Assembly (NCBI GenBank): GCA_902766305.1
Contig: CACXDE010000475.1
Coordinates: 1-7,903 of the forward strand
Origin: an uncultured Ruminococcus sp.
Lineage (GTDB): Bacteria; Bacillota; Clostridia; Oscillospirales; Acutalibacteraceae
DNA length: 7,903 nucleotides
Reading direction: 5' to 3'
Each line of letters begins with the position of its first letter. Position 1 is the first letter of the stretch. The position numbers and the translations under genes are program-made. Positions 1 to 5,485 of the stretch are shown here, one piece after another. The notes beneath the pieces are model-generated. The model was not told the origin of the DNA, made no database searches, and saw nothing but the letters and a program-made list of their open reading frames with translations.

Positions 1-97
1 GCTCATCAAGCGGTTGAATGATACATTTCCCTGCATTTCCGTTTTGATAGAAATAGCATTTTTTATTCGCTATGATTTTTGAAATAGTCGGTTCCAT
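1..97 (-). CDS. Unrecognised protein, N-terminal fragment cut by window edge
   Basis: An open frame starts at an ATG (95-97) and runs off the left edge after 32 residues, beginning MEPTISKIIANKKCYFYQNG. I do not recognise the family. The visible part is short, fairly basic and has no signal peptide or membrane segment. The start lies 6 bases after the TGA of the preceding reading frame on the same strand (104-106), as expected for two genes of one operon. The ribosome site is weak: only a GAG about 10 bases upstream. The spacing to its neighbour is the main support that it is a real gene rather than a chance frame. Confidence 0.5.
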   Translation of the reverse strand, partial: MEPTISKIIANKKCYFYQNGNAGKCIIQPLDE

Positions 98-103
98 ACT
101 AAA

Positions 104-247
104 TCACTCGGATAATTCCGTTTTCCTTTCCAATAATTCTTTTTCTGTTTTTCTTGCATTTTCGTTTGGTTCAACAGGATATAATGCAGATACAGCATCA
201 AACAGTTCAGATGAAAGCTCTTGCAGGGGTGTGTAATTTTCCCAGAA
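104..247 (-). pseudogene. 5'-truncated gene tail, 47 codons, no start codon
   Basis: An open frame of 47 codons ends with TGA at 104-106 and contains a coding-like stretch (LQELSSELFDAVSALYPVEP, then a charged Lys/Glu-rich tail). It has no ATG, GTG or TTG start. Going upstream it meets a TAA (248-250) inside the repeat copy at 240-258. The simplest reading is that it is the C-terminal end of a longer gene whose front was removed when the repeat-bounded segment to its right was inserted or rearranged. The family is not recognisable. It sits directly upstream of the gene starting at 97, so the pair probably formed an operon. A chance frame is possible, but the residue composition and the close spacing argue for a remnant. 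Confidence 0.45.
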
Positions 248-264
248 TTATTTTACACTAACCC
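226..264. repeat. Imperfect inverted-repeat scar, possibly two fused insertion-element ends
   Basis: The left arm gggtgtgtaa (227-236) faces the right arm ttacactaaccc (253-264). They pair except for two extra bases in the right arm, giving a GTGTAA...TTACAC core with GGG/CCC outside it. The inner 19 bases also occur at 2165-2183. Short inverted ends with GTGTAA-like cores resemble termini of IS256-type insertion sequences. An internally deleted element that left only its two ends is therefore a plausible origin, but no transposase is present and this is inference. Confidence 0.45.
240..258 (+). repeat. 19-base direct repeat, copy 1
   Basis: The sequence tcccagaattattttacac is identical to the copy at 2165-2183 and in the same orientation. 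Similarity continues weakly to the right (tAAcccacatt against cAAcatt). An exact 19-base match within under 8 kb is not expected by chance even in AT-rich DNA. The two copies bracket the DUF503/DUF5131-DUF4186 unit. Confidence 0.75.
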
Positions 265-281
265 ACATTCTATAGTTAGTG
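256..281. other. 7-bp hairpin at the boundary of the repeat-bracketed segment
   Basis: cactaac (256-262) pairs perfectly with gttagtg (275-281) around a 12-base loop. It overlaps the end of repeat copy 1 and lies about 70 bases downstream of the minus-strand DUF5131-DUF4186 stop codon. It could act as a weak terminator for that gene, but no clear T-run follows on the minus strand. It may equally be part of the mobile-element scar. The remaining bases up to 351 show nothing else I can support. Confidence 0.3.
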
Positions 282-351
282 GAATTTACGGTAGGGTTGC
301 GTGTAATTGCGGTTACCGGTTTTAAAAAATGCTCTCAAACTGTTACGATGA

Positions 352-1461
352 TTAGATTTCGATATTGTTTTTAATCCATTCCATTATTACATCAACTATA
401 TACTCTTGCTCCTGTAAAGTTAATTCCTTTCCGGCAGGTATGTGATGCCACTTTTCGAGACAACTCCTGCAACAACTGGCTGTAGCGTGTTGAGCAACAA
501 AAACCGGATGTCCCTTCATAGGAGTCTGCTTACCGTCGTTTTCGGGATTTTCAGCTGAAAGACGCTTCTTTACAAAGTCCTTAGCATGGTCCCGAATCAC
601 GCTAAACCCTTTCTGCTTTACGGTGTCAACATCTTTGCCTGACAGGCAAAACCGGCTTCTGAAAGTGGATTTGCTCAGCCTGTCAAAAAGCTCTATCCTA
701 TCCGGCAGCTTATATGAAATAAGGCTTGCCGAATTCGTACCCGGAATATAACTGTAGCCTGACTTTTGTGCCTGCGGAATCTGGTCTTTCCTGTCGATAT
801 GATATGTCTTGCCGTTCCTCAGGAATAGCGCACCGGTCTGCTTGAAAGTAAACGGCACTCCACAACGGATACACTCTCTCCTGATCTCCTGAACCCATCT
901 GAAATCACAAAGCCTTGCATCAGATCCTGACTCTCCCCCACAGGTAACGTGCTCGATCAAGCCCGAAGAAAGATACTTTTCCATGTTGATCTCACCAAGA
1001 ATCGGCTCACAAATCACCTGCTTATGCTTTATTGGTAGTTCAAGCAGGATCGGCAGTCGATAGTCAGTCCTGTCCTGATTCTCACAGGTACTGCTGATAG
1101 TGACATTGCCCCATCCGTCTCCCCAGTCTGACGGAATACATTTCTCAAAGCGATCTATCCTTTTTGTAATAATATGGAATGACAGATCCTGCCTGAACCT
1201 AATAATATCCCAGCAACCTTGTCTCCATTCATCTGCATCCTCAATGAAAAAATCAGAGGTCATACAGGTATAAACCGTCCCGTCATCAGAAGTGACCTTA
1301 AATTCTTTATACCTGTTCTTTTTTAGCGGCAGATCGTAATCACCGGTTTTAGATACAATCGACGCATCTTTTCCTATACTTTCGTCCCGTCTGTAAACGT
1401 AACAGTTTGCGCAGCCGGGACTTATTTTGTGGCACCCGTGCCAAGGATTCCAAATAGTCAT
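352..1461 (-). CDS. DUF5131 (phage Gp37/Gp68-like, three-Cys motif) fused to DUF4186
   Basis: A 369-residue protein of two parts. Residues 1 to about 235 match the DUF5131 / phage Gp37-Gp68 family. The opening MTIWNPWHGCHKISPGCANC carries the family's three-cysteine motif (C10, C17, C20; CX6CX2C), which suggests a metal or iron-sulfur site. Further landmarks are the ICEPILGEI stretch (150-158) and HVTCGGESGS (171-180). Residues about 258-365 match DUF4186: KFRSRF-like start (here TFRSRFCLSG), then NDGKQTPMKGHPVFVAQHAT (308-327), CCRSCLEKWH (330-339) and an acidic VDVIMEWI end. Both domains are usually separate proteins, so this is a fusion. The biochemical role is unknown for both; DUF5131 genes are common in phages and accessory loci, and the fold is thought to be radical-SAM-like. 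The start follows the DUF503 stop by 3 bases and has a GGGAGATCAGG ribosome site, indicating co-transcription. Confidence 0.88.
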   Translation of the reverse strand: MTIWNPWHGCHKISPGCANCYVYRRDESIGKDASIVSKTGDYDLPLKKNRYKEFKVTSDDGTVYTCMTSDFFIEDADEWRQGCWDIIRFRQDLSFHIITKRIDRFEKCIPSDWGDGWGNVTISSTCENQDRTDYRLPILLELPIKHKQVICEPILGEINMEKYLSSGLIEHVTCGGESGSDARLCDFRWVQEIRRECIRCGVPFTFKQTGALFLRNGKTYHIDRKDQIPQAQKSGYSYIPGTNSASLISYKLPDRIELFDRLSKSTFRSRFCLSGKDVDTVKQKGFSVIRDHAKDFVKKRLSAENPENDGKQTPMKGHPVFVAQHATASCCRSCLEKWHHIPAGKELTLQEQEYIVDVIMEWIKNNIEI

Positions 1462-1464
1462 AGT

Positions 1465-1746
1465 TTACCTGATCTCCCGTGTTTCGTCAAGTATCTTTGC
1501 TTCGGTATTGTTCTCCACAAAACCGGATATTTCATCCATTATACTATCAGCCATAGCATTATGCGGTACAATAGCTGCAACCCCGACAACTATAATATGG
1601 TGTATATCCTGTTCGTCAACCTCTGTCGCTGAAACATGGAATTTGTTCTGAAGCTTTGCTACAAGACTTTTTACGATCATTCTTTTCTCTTTCAGGCTGT
1701 TTACCCACGGGGCATGAAGTCTGAATGTCATTGCAAATACTTTCAT
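1465..1746 (-). CDS. DUF503 family protein
   Basis: A 93-residue protein starting MKVFAMTFRLHAPWVNSLKE. The SLKEKRMIVKSLVAKLQNKF block (residues 17-36), then HVSATEVDEQD and a hydrophobic IIVVGVAAIV strand, is the signature of the DUF503 (YlxP-like) family, whose members are about 90-100 residues long. The function is not established; in many Firmicutes a relative sits in the nusA-infB region, whereas here it precedes a DUF5131-DUF4186 gene. I chose the ATG at 1744-1746 because the family begins M(K)V-x-hydrophobic and a GAAGAA precedes it. Longer in-frame starts (a GTG in the preceding residues, a TTG at 1804-1806) would add a non-conserved N-terminus. Its stop is 3 bases before the next start, so the two genes are surely one transcript. 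Confidence 0.85.
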   Translation of the reverse strand: MKVFAMTFRLHAPWVNSLKEKRMIVKSLVAKLQNKFHVSATEVDEQDIHHIIVVGVAAIVPHNAMADSIMDEISGFVENNTEAKILDETREIR

Positions 1747-1976
1747 TATTTCTTCGTTATCATCCACGCTGCAATATGAATTGCCTGCTGGACTTCTCCC
1801 TTTCAAATCATACTTTCGTTTTCTTTTTCAGATAGTTTTCTTACATTCAAGAACCCGGTTTCATCAGGCTCCTGATAACGACTATTGTAATTATAATGCA
1901 AATTTTGTAAAATAGCAATACAATATATTAAGACGCCACGGAATTCAAGTTTCTTAGGAAGAAATTTAAAAGTCAT
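1746..1976 (-). pseudogene. Possible decayed reading frame ahead of DUF503, with in-frame TGA
   Basis: From an ATG at 1974-1976 there is a 57-codon open frame ending at TGA (1803-1805). The same frame then continues for 18 coding-like codons (KGEVQQAIHIAAWMITKK) to a TAA (1746-1748) that overlaps the DUF503 ATG as TAATG, a classic translational-coupling junction. This pattern suggests an upstream gene interrupted by one nonsense mutation. Against it, no strong ribosome site precedes the ATG, I do not recognise the product, and a near-consensus promoter lies inside it (1890-1918), so part of it may simply be the DUF503 leader. Confidence 0.25.
1890..1918 (-). promoter_or_regulatory. Sigma-A-type promoter for the DUF503/DUF5131-DUF4186 unit
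   Basis: Read on the minus strand, TTGCTA (1913-1918) and a perfect TATAAT (1890-1895) are separated by 17 bases. Transcription would start near 1883 and give a leader of about 135 bases before the DUF503 ATG. No other minus-strand promoter of comparable quality is visible between here and the gene. Confidence 0.6.
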
Positions 1977-2017
1977 ATAACGCTGAGTTCCAAACTTTAA
2001 TCCTGATTCTCTAACGC

Positions 2018-2105
2018 TGTCATCCTGAGCGTAAGTGAAGGATCTTTACCACAAAAGCAGAATAATTGAAAAGATTCTTCGTCGCTTACGCTCCTCAGAA
2101 TGACA
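2018..2105. repeat. Palindromic REP/MITE-like element
   Basis: A left arm, tgtcatcctgagcgtaagtg followed by aaggatctt (2018-2046), faces a right arm (2071-2105) whose reverse complement begins tgtcattctgaggagcgtaa and ends gaagaatctt. The arms align closely except for a few extra bases in the right arm, around a 24-base loop rich in A. Elements with a TGTCAT-C/T-CTGAGCG core are widely scattered in low-GC gut bacteria and carry no gene. This one lies upstream of the DUF503 promoter and inside the right-hand 19-base repeat. Apart from it and the repeat copy at 2165-2183, the stretch from 1977 to 2266 holds nothing I can support. Confidence 0.75.
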
Positions 2106-2164
2106 AATTGGCAGCATTATTATTCCATAACTGTAAGATTTTGAAAAACATAAATTCTGAAAAG

Positions 2165-2183
2165 TCCCAGAATTATTTTACAC
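2165..2183 (+). repeat. 19-base direct repeat, copy 2
   Basis: Identical to 240-258, same orientation. It lies between the palindromic element and the DUF6774-like gene, so it marks the right border of the bracketed segment. Unlike copy 1, it is not accompanied by a second facing GTGTAA arm, so it would be a single end or half-site. Confidence 0.75.
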
Positions 2184-2266
2184 CAACATTAAGGCTGTCT
2201 TTTCGTGTATTCCTTACATATTATGTAATACTGAATAATTAGTATGATACGGAAGGAATGATGAAA

Positions 2267-2434
2267 ATGAATCCGTGTGAACTGACCGCTTCAATTACTG
2301 CTGTCGCAAACGCCATTGCATGCAAACTCAGCGATGATGAGCTGTCTCTGTTATCCGTCGTAATGGTACAGCTGGGCGACACATTAGCAACTATTGCCTC
2401 GCAGCGTGCGATATGTGAAAAAACAAAAGAATAA
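2267..2434 (+). CDS. Small DUF6774-like protein
   Basis: A 55-residue protein starting MNPCELTASITAVANAIACK, then LSDDELSLLSVVMVQLGDTL and a charged tail (ATIASQRAICEKTKE). This is very close to the small proteins grouped as DUF6774 in gut Firmicutes: NPCEL start, AIAC-K-L-SDDEL core, QLGDTLATIA and a late cysteine. Function is unknown; three cysteines (residues 4, 19 and 50) are notable for so small a protein. There is no signal peptide, and the hydrophobic parts look like packed helices rather than membrane spans. I chose the ATG at 2267 because GGAAGG (2251-2256) sits 10 bases upstream and the family begins MNPCEL. ATGs at 2258 and 2261 are in frame, but too near that site. No clear promoter was found upstream; a TTACATATTATGTAA palindrome lies at 2214-2228. 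Confidence 0.8.
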   Translation: MNPCELTASITAVANAIACKLSDDELSLLSVVMVQLGDTLATIASQRAICEKTKE

Positions 2435-2522
2435 TCAACAGCTGTGATATAATAATTGCACAATAAAGTGATTGTGTGAAAACACCTGAATACCATTTTA
2501 TGAAATGAGTATAATAATACAA

Positions 2523-2551
2523 TTGCAAATAATTATTTTTTAGTGTATAAT
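2523..2551 (+). promoter_or_regulatory. Sigma-A-type promoter of the hydrolase-NYN-NUDIX operon
   Basis: TTGCAA (2523-2528) and a perfect TATAAT (2546-2551) are spaced by 17 bases. Transcription would begin near 2558, leaving a leader of about 34 bases before the hydrolase ATG at 2592. Upstream, a 6-bp inverted repeat cacaat/attgtg (2459-2464 and 2471-2476) might be a regulator site, but this is weak. Confidence 0.7.
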
Positions 2552-2591
2552 AGGGTGTAAGGTGATTTTATCAGGCAAGAAGGGAAAACGA

Positions 2592-3407
2592 ATGAGCTAT
2601 TTTAGATTAAAAAACAGTATGAAACTGTACTACAAGGATGTCGGACAGGGACCTGCTGTGATAATGCTTCATGGCTGGACAAGCAATCATAAGATATTCG
2701 ATAAACCGGCGAAGTATCTTCAAAGCTCTGCAAGATGTATCTATTATGACCAGAGAGGACATGGAAACAGCAGAGACGCAAATATTACTATGCCGTCAAT
2801 GGAAGAACTCGCAGAAGATCTAAGAGAATTGATTGTTGGTTTGTCGCTTTCCGATATTACCTTGGTAGGCTGGTCTATGGGTGCTGGTGTGGTAATGAAT
2901 TATATAAAAGAGTATGGCTGTGCTGATCTGAGACAAATTGTGATTTGTGATATGACACCTAAACAATTAAATGATGATATCTGGAATATGGGACTGTATA
3001 AGGGTGAATATAAGCAAACTGACCGTACAGCTTCCTCAGAAAAGGATTTTCTTTCAGTATACAAAGCGTTTGCAATAGGAGCTAAGCCTGTCTTAAAGAA
3101 TATGCCTCAATTTCTTCTCGACCATATTTTGAAGAAGAGACTTATGTATTGCGACGAAAACGTACTGAAAAGTTTGTCAAAGTCTATGCTGTCTCAGGAT
3201 AACCGTGAGGTGATAAAAGATATAAGCGTACCATTTACTTATTTTTATCCAATACCGGGTTCACTGTTCTCACCCGAGCTATCAGATTGGTACAAGGATA
3301 ATATCAAAACAAAATTCCGGGCAGTTCCGTTTAATAATTGTACTCATCTATTCATTTCAGAAAATCCCGAAAGATTTGCAAAAGCAATTGAAATGCTTGT
3401 CAGATAG
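2592..3407 (+). CDS. Alpha/beta-fold hydrolase
   Basis: A 271-residue cytoplasmic enzyme, a normal size for this superfamily. Visible landmarks are the oxyanion-hole HGW (residues 27-29), DQRGHG (53-58), the nucleophile elbow GWSMG with Ser95, and a C-terminal catalytic histidine, His252, in NNCTHLF followed by ENPERF. The usual acidic residue after strand 7 is not obvious (IPGSLFSPE there). Asp120 after strand 6 (VICDMTP) could supply it, as in related enolactonase or haloperoxidase-like enzymes. The substrate (ester, lactone or similar) cannot be told. I chose the ATG at 2592 because AGAAGGG precedes it by 8 bases and it begins the conserved strand; a GTG at 2562 is in frame but almost at the predicted transcription start. 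It is the first gene of a three-gene operon, 35 bases before the NYN gene. Confidence 0.88.
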   Translation: MSYFRLKNSMKLYYKDVGQGPAVIMLHGWTSNHKIFDKPAKYLQSSARCIYYDQRGHGNSRDANITMPSMEELAEDLRELIVGLSLSDITLVGWSMGAGVVMNYIKEYGCADLRQIVICDMTPKQLNDDIWNMGLYKGEYKQTDRTASSEKDFLSVYKAFAIGAKPVLKNMPQFLLDHILKKRLMYCDENVLKSLSKSMLSQDNREVIKDISVPFTYFYPIPGSLFSPELSDWYKDNIKTKFRAVPFNNCTHLFISENPERFAKAIEMLVR

Positions 3408-3442
3408 ATTTACTTGAAAAAATAATAAACAGGAGGAGAAAA

Positions 3443-4762
3443 ATGGCTTACACTAAAACAAATGTGACAATTATTGCATTTATGATTGGAATAAGAAAAA
3501 ATATCGTAATGCAGATAGCTGAAAACAACACTGAACTTGTTGATAAGCTGAGCAGTGACAAGTACTGCTGTGTAATAAGATATCTTTGCAAATTAAGAAC
3601 AAATCTTATGATGAATTTCAAGAAAACAGATCAGGAGATGAAGATCAATCTCACAAACATCGATAAACTTCCCTGGTTCGACAGTGACAATATCAAACAA
3701 CTTGAAGAATGGGGGTTTCATATTGTCAAAGCAAACAGTACGTCTTCAAAATATATGGAGATTATAAATAAATATATCAGTGATAATATCAACTATTGCA
3801 GACAGCTGTTTCCGGAATATGTAAACTGGGATTATATAAAAGACCTTTTTGTTATACCAAGATTTACACAGGAAAAGGTAATCAAAGCTGAATTTGTAAA
3901 GTTTATGGCAAACAGAGAATATTATCCTTTCCAGCAGTATATACATTGGCAGCCATTTGACTGCGGAGGAATGCTTTTCAATGATTCAAGATTTTTCTCG
4001 ATCATTTATTACCAGCACAATGATGATTTTATTTCCAAATCAAACTACAGAGAAGCTGATGAAGATATAAAAGAAAAAATATATCAGTTTATTAACATTT
4101 CAGACAGTGTGGAGATCGTGGTAGACTGTGAAAATTCAAATCCATATAAATTATGCAGTGTCATCGCCGGTCTGAACAAGGTCGAGATATCTAAAATTCA
4201 GAAGCTGATACTATTTGATGACATCCATACAAGCCCCGGATGGGATATGCTCGATAAGTTTGTTCCTATACCGCTGGAGCATATTATGGTCGAACGTGTA
4301 AAAGAACAAAAAAGCCTTGTAGATATAAAAATGACAGCCACTGTATGTATGGAGCATTATCAGAATCGTGTTTCTTCATTTTTGCTGTTCTCAAGTGATT
4401 CTGATTATTGGGGTCTTATATCTTCACTGCCAAGCGCAAATTTTCTTATGATGTTTGAATATTCCAAGGTAAGCGAAGCAATAAAGAACACTCTTGCGGT
4501 GCATGATATTTTTTACTGTGCAATTGATGATTTTGGCACAGGCAAGATAGACGAATTTAAGAAATTTGTTTTGTTCAGGATGCTGAAAAAATATCTTCCT
4601 GATCTTTTACAGTACAACGGAAAGGAGCTTGTGACGAAAATATACGCAGAAGCAAAGATTCCGGCTGAACAAAATGAAATGGATAATTTTTATAACAAAT
4701 ATATCAAGACCCTTAAATTTGTAGCTGACGACAACGGAAAAATGTATTTTGAACTAAGATGA
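3443..4762 (+). CDS. NYN/PIN-like domain protein, putative ribonuclease
   Basis: A 439-residue protein. The C-terminal half has a NYN-type PIN-like nuclease fold: VEIVVDCENSNPYKL (residues 223-237, with Asp228, Glu230, Asn231), ILFDDIHTS (256-264), KSLVDIKMTA (290-299, Asp294) and FSSDSDYWGLISSLP (316-330, Asp319 and Asp321). These acidic residues are spaced like the metal-binding site of PIN/NYN ribonucleases, so RNA cleavage or binding is likely. The first 140 residues are a helical region I do not recognise. Residues about 160-195 (YPFQQYIHWQPF...) form a conserved-looking lead-in also seen in uncharacterised gut Firmicutes relatives. There is no signal peptide. AGGAGG (3431-3436) lies 6 bases before the ATG, the strongest ribosome site of the window. 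The RNA target is unknown; toxin, defence and housekeeping roles all remain possible. Confidence 0.8.
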   Translation: MAYTKTNVTIIAFMIGIRKNIVMQIAENNTELVDKLSSDKYCCVIRYLCKLRTNLMMNFKKTDQEMKINLTNIDKLPWFDSDNIKQLEEWGFHIVKANSTSSKYMEIINKYISDNINYCRQLFPEYVNWDYIKDLFVIPRFTQEKVIKAEFVKFMANREYYPFQQYIHWQPFDCGGMLFNDSRFFSIIYYQHNDDFISKSNYREADEDIKEKIYQFINISDSVEIVVDCENSNPYKLCSVIAGLNKVEISKIQKLILFDDIHTSPGWDMLDKFVPIPLEHIMVERVKEQKSLVDIKMTATVCMEHYQNRVSSFLLFSSDSDYWGLISSLPSANFLMMFEYSKVSEAIKNTLAVHDIFYCAIDDFGTGKIDEFKKFVLFRMLKKYLPDLLQYNGKELVTKIYAEAKIPAEQNEMDNFYNKYIKTLKFVADDNGKMYFELR

Positions 4763-4801
4763 GATTATACCTTCCTTTGCCGCTAAAAATGGAGAAACAT
4801 C

Positions 4802-5344
4802 ATGAAAGAATTATTTTCAATTGATCTGCATGACTATGACTCAAACTCAGAGGTTTTCAGACGTCCCTCTGCAAGAGGAATAATTATAAAAAATAATAAA
4901 ATTGCTTTGGTGTACAGCAAAAAAGAAAAATACTACAAATTTCCGGGCGGAGGTATAAACGAAAACGAAGATATATCCGAGGCTCTTATCCGTGAAGTCA
5001 GAGAAGAAACCGGAATGATTGTTATACCTGAAAGTATCAGAGAATTTGGAAGTGTTATGCGCCGCCAAAAAAGCAATTACTCACCGGATACTATTTTTGA
5101 ACAGGAGAACTATTATTATTTTTGTGAAGCAGAGAAAAGATTATCCAGTCAGGAGCTTGATGATTATGAGAAGGAAGCGGAATTTTCGCTAAGATTTGTC
5201 GATATAGACGAGGCAATAAACGCGAATGATGACTATCACAGCGATGATTATTTCAATGAGATTATGATCAAACGTGAAATGAAGGTTCTACAGTTAGTCA
5301 AAGATTATTTACAGACCTTTGACCGGCGTAAAATCAAGAATTAA
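4802..5344 (+). CDS. NUDIX hydrolase
   Basis: A 180-residue protein with a complete Nudix box at residues 50-72: Gly50, Glu56, then REVREETGM (64-72), fitting GX5EX7REUXEEXGU exactly. It is preceded by the typical strand-and-turn KFPGG. Such enzymes hydrolyse nucleoside diphosphates linked to another group (oxidised nucleotides, ADP-ribose, NAD, capped RNA ends) using Mg2+. The acidic C-terminal part (DDYEKEAEFSLRFVDIDEAI) is a usual extension, where EAEFSLRFVDIDEAI is the strand-helix that closes the fold. The substrate is not predictable. GGAG (4791-4794) lies 7 bases before the ATG, and the gene begins 39 bases after the NYN gene, so it is the last member of that operon. No strong plus-strand terminator is seen before the shared hairpin at 5448-5476. 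Confidence 0.92.
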   Translation: MKELFSIDLHDYDSNSEVFRRPSARGIIIKNNKIALVYSKKEKYYKFPGGGINENEDISEALIREVREETGMIVIPESIREFGSVMRRQKSNYSPDTIFEQENYYYFCEAEKRLSSQELDDYEKEAEFSLRFVDIDEAINANDDYHSDDYFNEIMIKREMKVLQLVKDYLQTFDRRKIKN

Positions 5345-5447
5345 TCTGATCCAGTGTTTTATTGCTCTCATTTCCATTAGGTTAACTTTGTAAGAAAAAA
5401 TCTTCTTCATTAATCAGATTTTCACTAAAAGCGGATAATTTTAAATA

Positions 5448-5476
5448 GGGGGCGCCTTGATGAAGTGGGCGTCCCC
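5448..5476. terminator. GC-rich hairpin between convergent genes, probably bidirectional
   Basis: gggggcgcc (5448-5456) pairs with ggcgtcccc (5468-5476), nine base pairs with one G-T wobble and one more A-T pair outside. It lies 10 bases beyond the minus-strand repressor stop codon. On the minus strand TATTTAAAATT follows the stem, fairly T-rich; on the plus strand the tail (TTAGAAGTATTATTT) is weaker. It should end the repressor transcript and may also stop readthrough from the NUDIX operon. Confidence 0.75.
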
Positions 5477-5485
5477 TTAGAAGTA

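Noticed and set aside
1427..1651. Plus-strand open frames of 67 and 74 codons
   Set aside because: They are opposite the DUF503 coding region and the DUF5131 start, with no ribosome site and no protein-like pattern.
1747..1806. TTG start adding 20 residues to the DUF503 protein
   Set aside because: The added residues are not like the family N-terminus, and no ribosome site is positioned for it.
240..2183. Complete insertion sequence between the 19-base repeats
   Set aside because: The repeats are direct rather than inverted, and no transposase or integrase is encoded between them.
2239..2496. 85-codon open frame on the minus strand
   Set aside because: It lies antisense over the DUF6774-like gene, has a Cys/Ser/Thr-rich composition with no family resemblance, and the plus strand holds a recognisable protein with a ribosome site.
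2562..2591. GTG start adding 10 residues to the alpha/beta hydrolase
   Set aside because: It lies only a few bases from the predicted transcription start and has no proper ribosome site; the ATG at 2592 has one.
3746..3946. Minus-strand open frame inside the NYN gene
   Set aside because: Hydrophobic shadow of an AT-rich coding region; the plus-strand frame is clearly the gene.
5343..5420. AATCTGAT/ATCAGATT inverted pair as terminator of the NUDIX gene
   Set aside because: The arms are 8 bases, about 60 bases apart, and only a short T-run follows; too weak to call.
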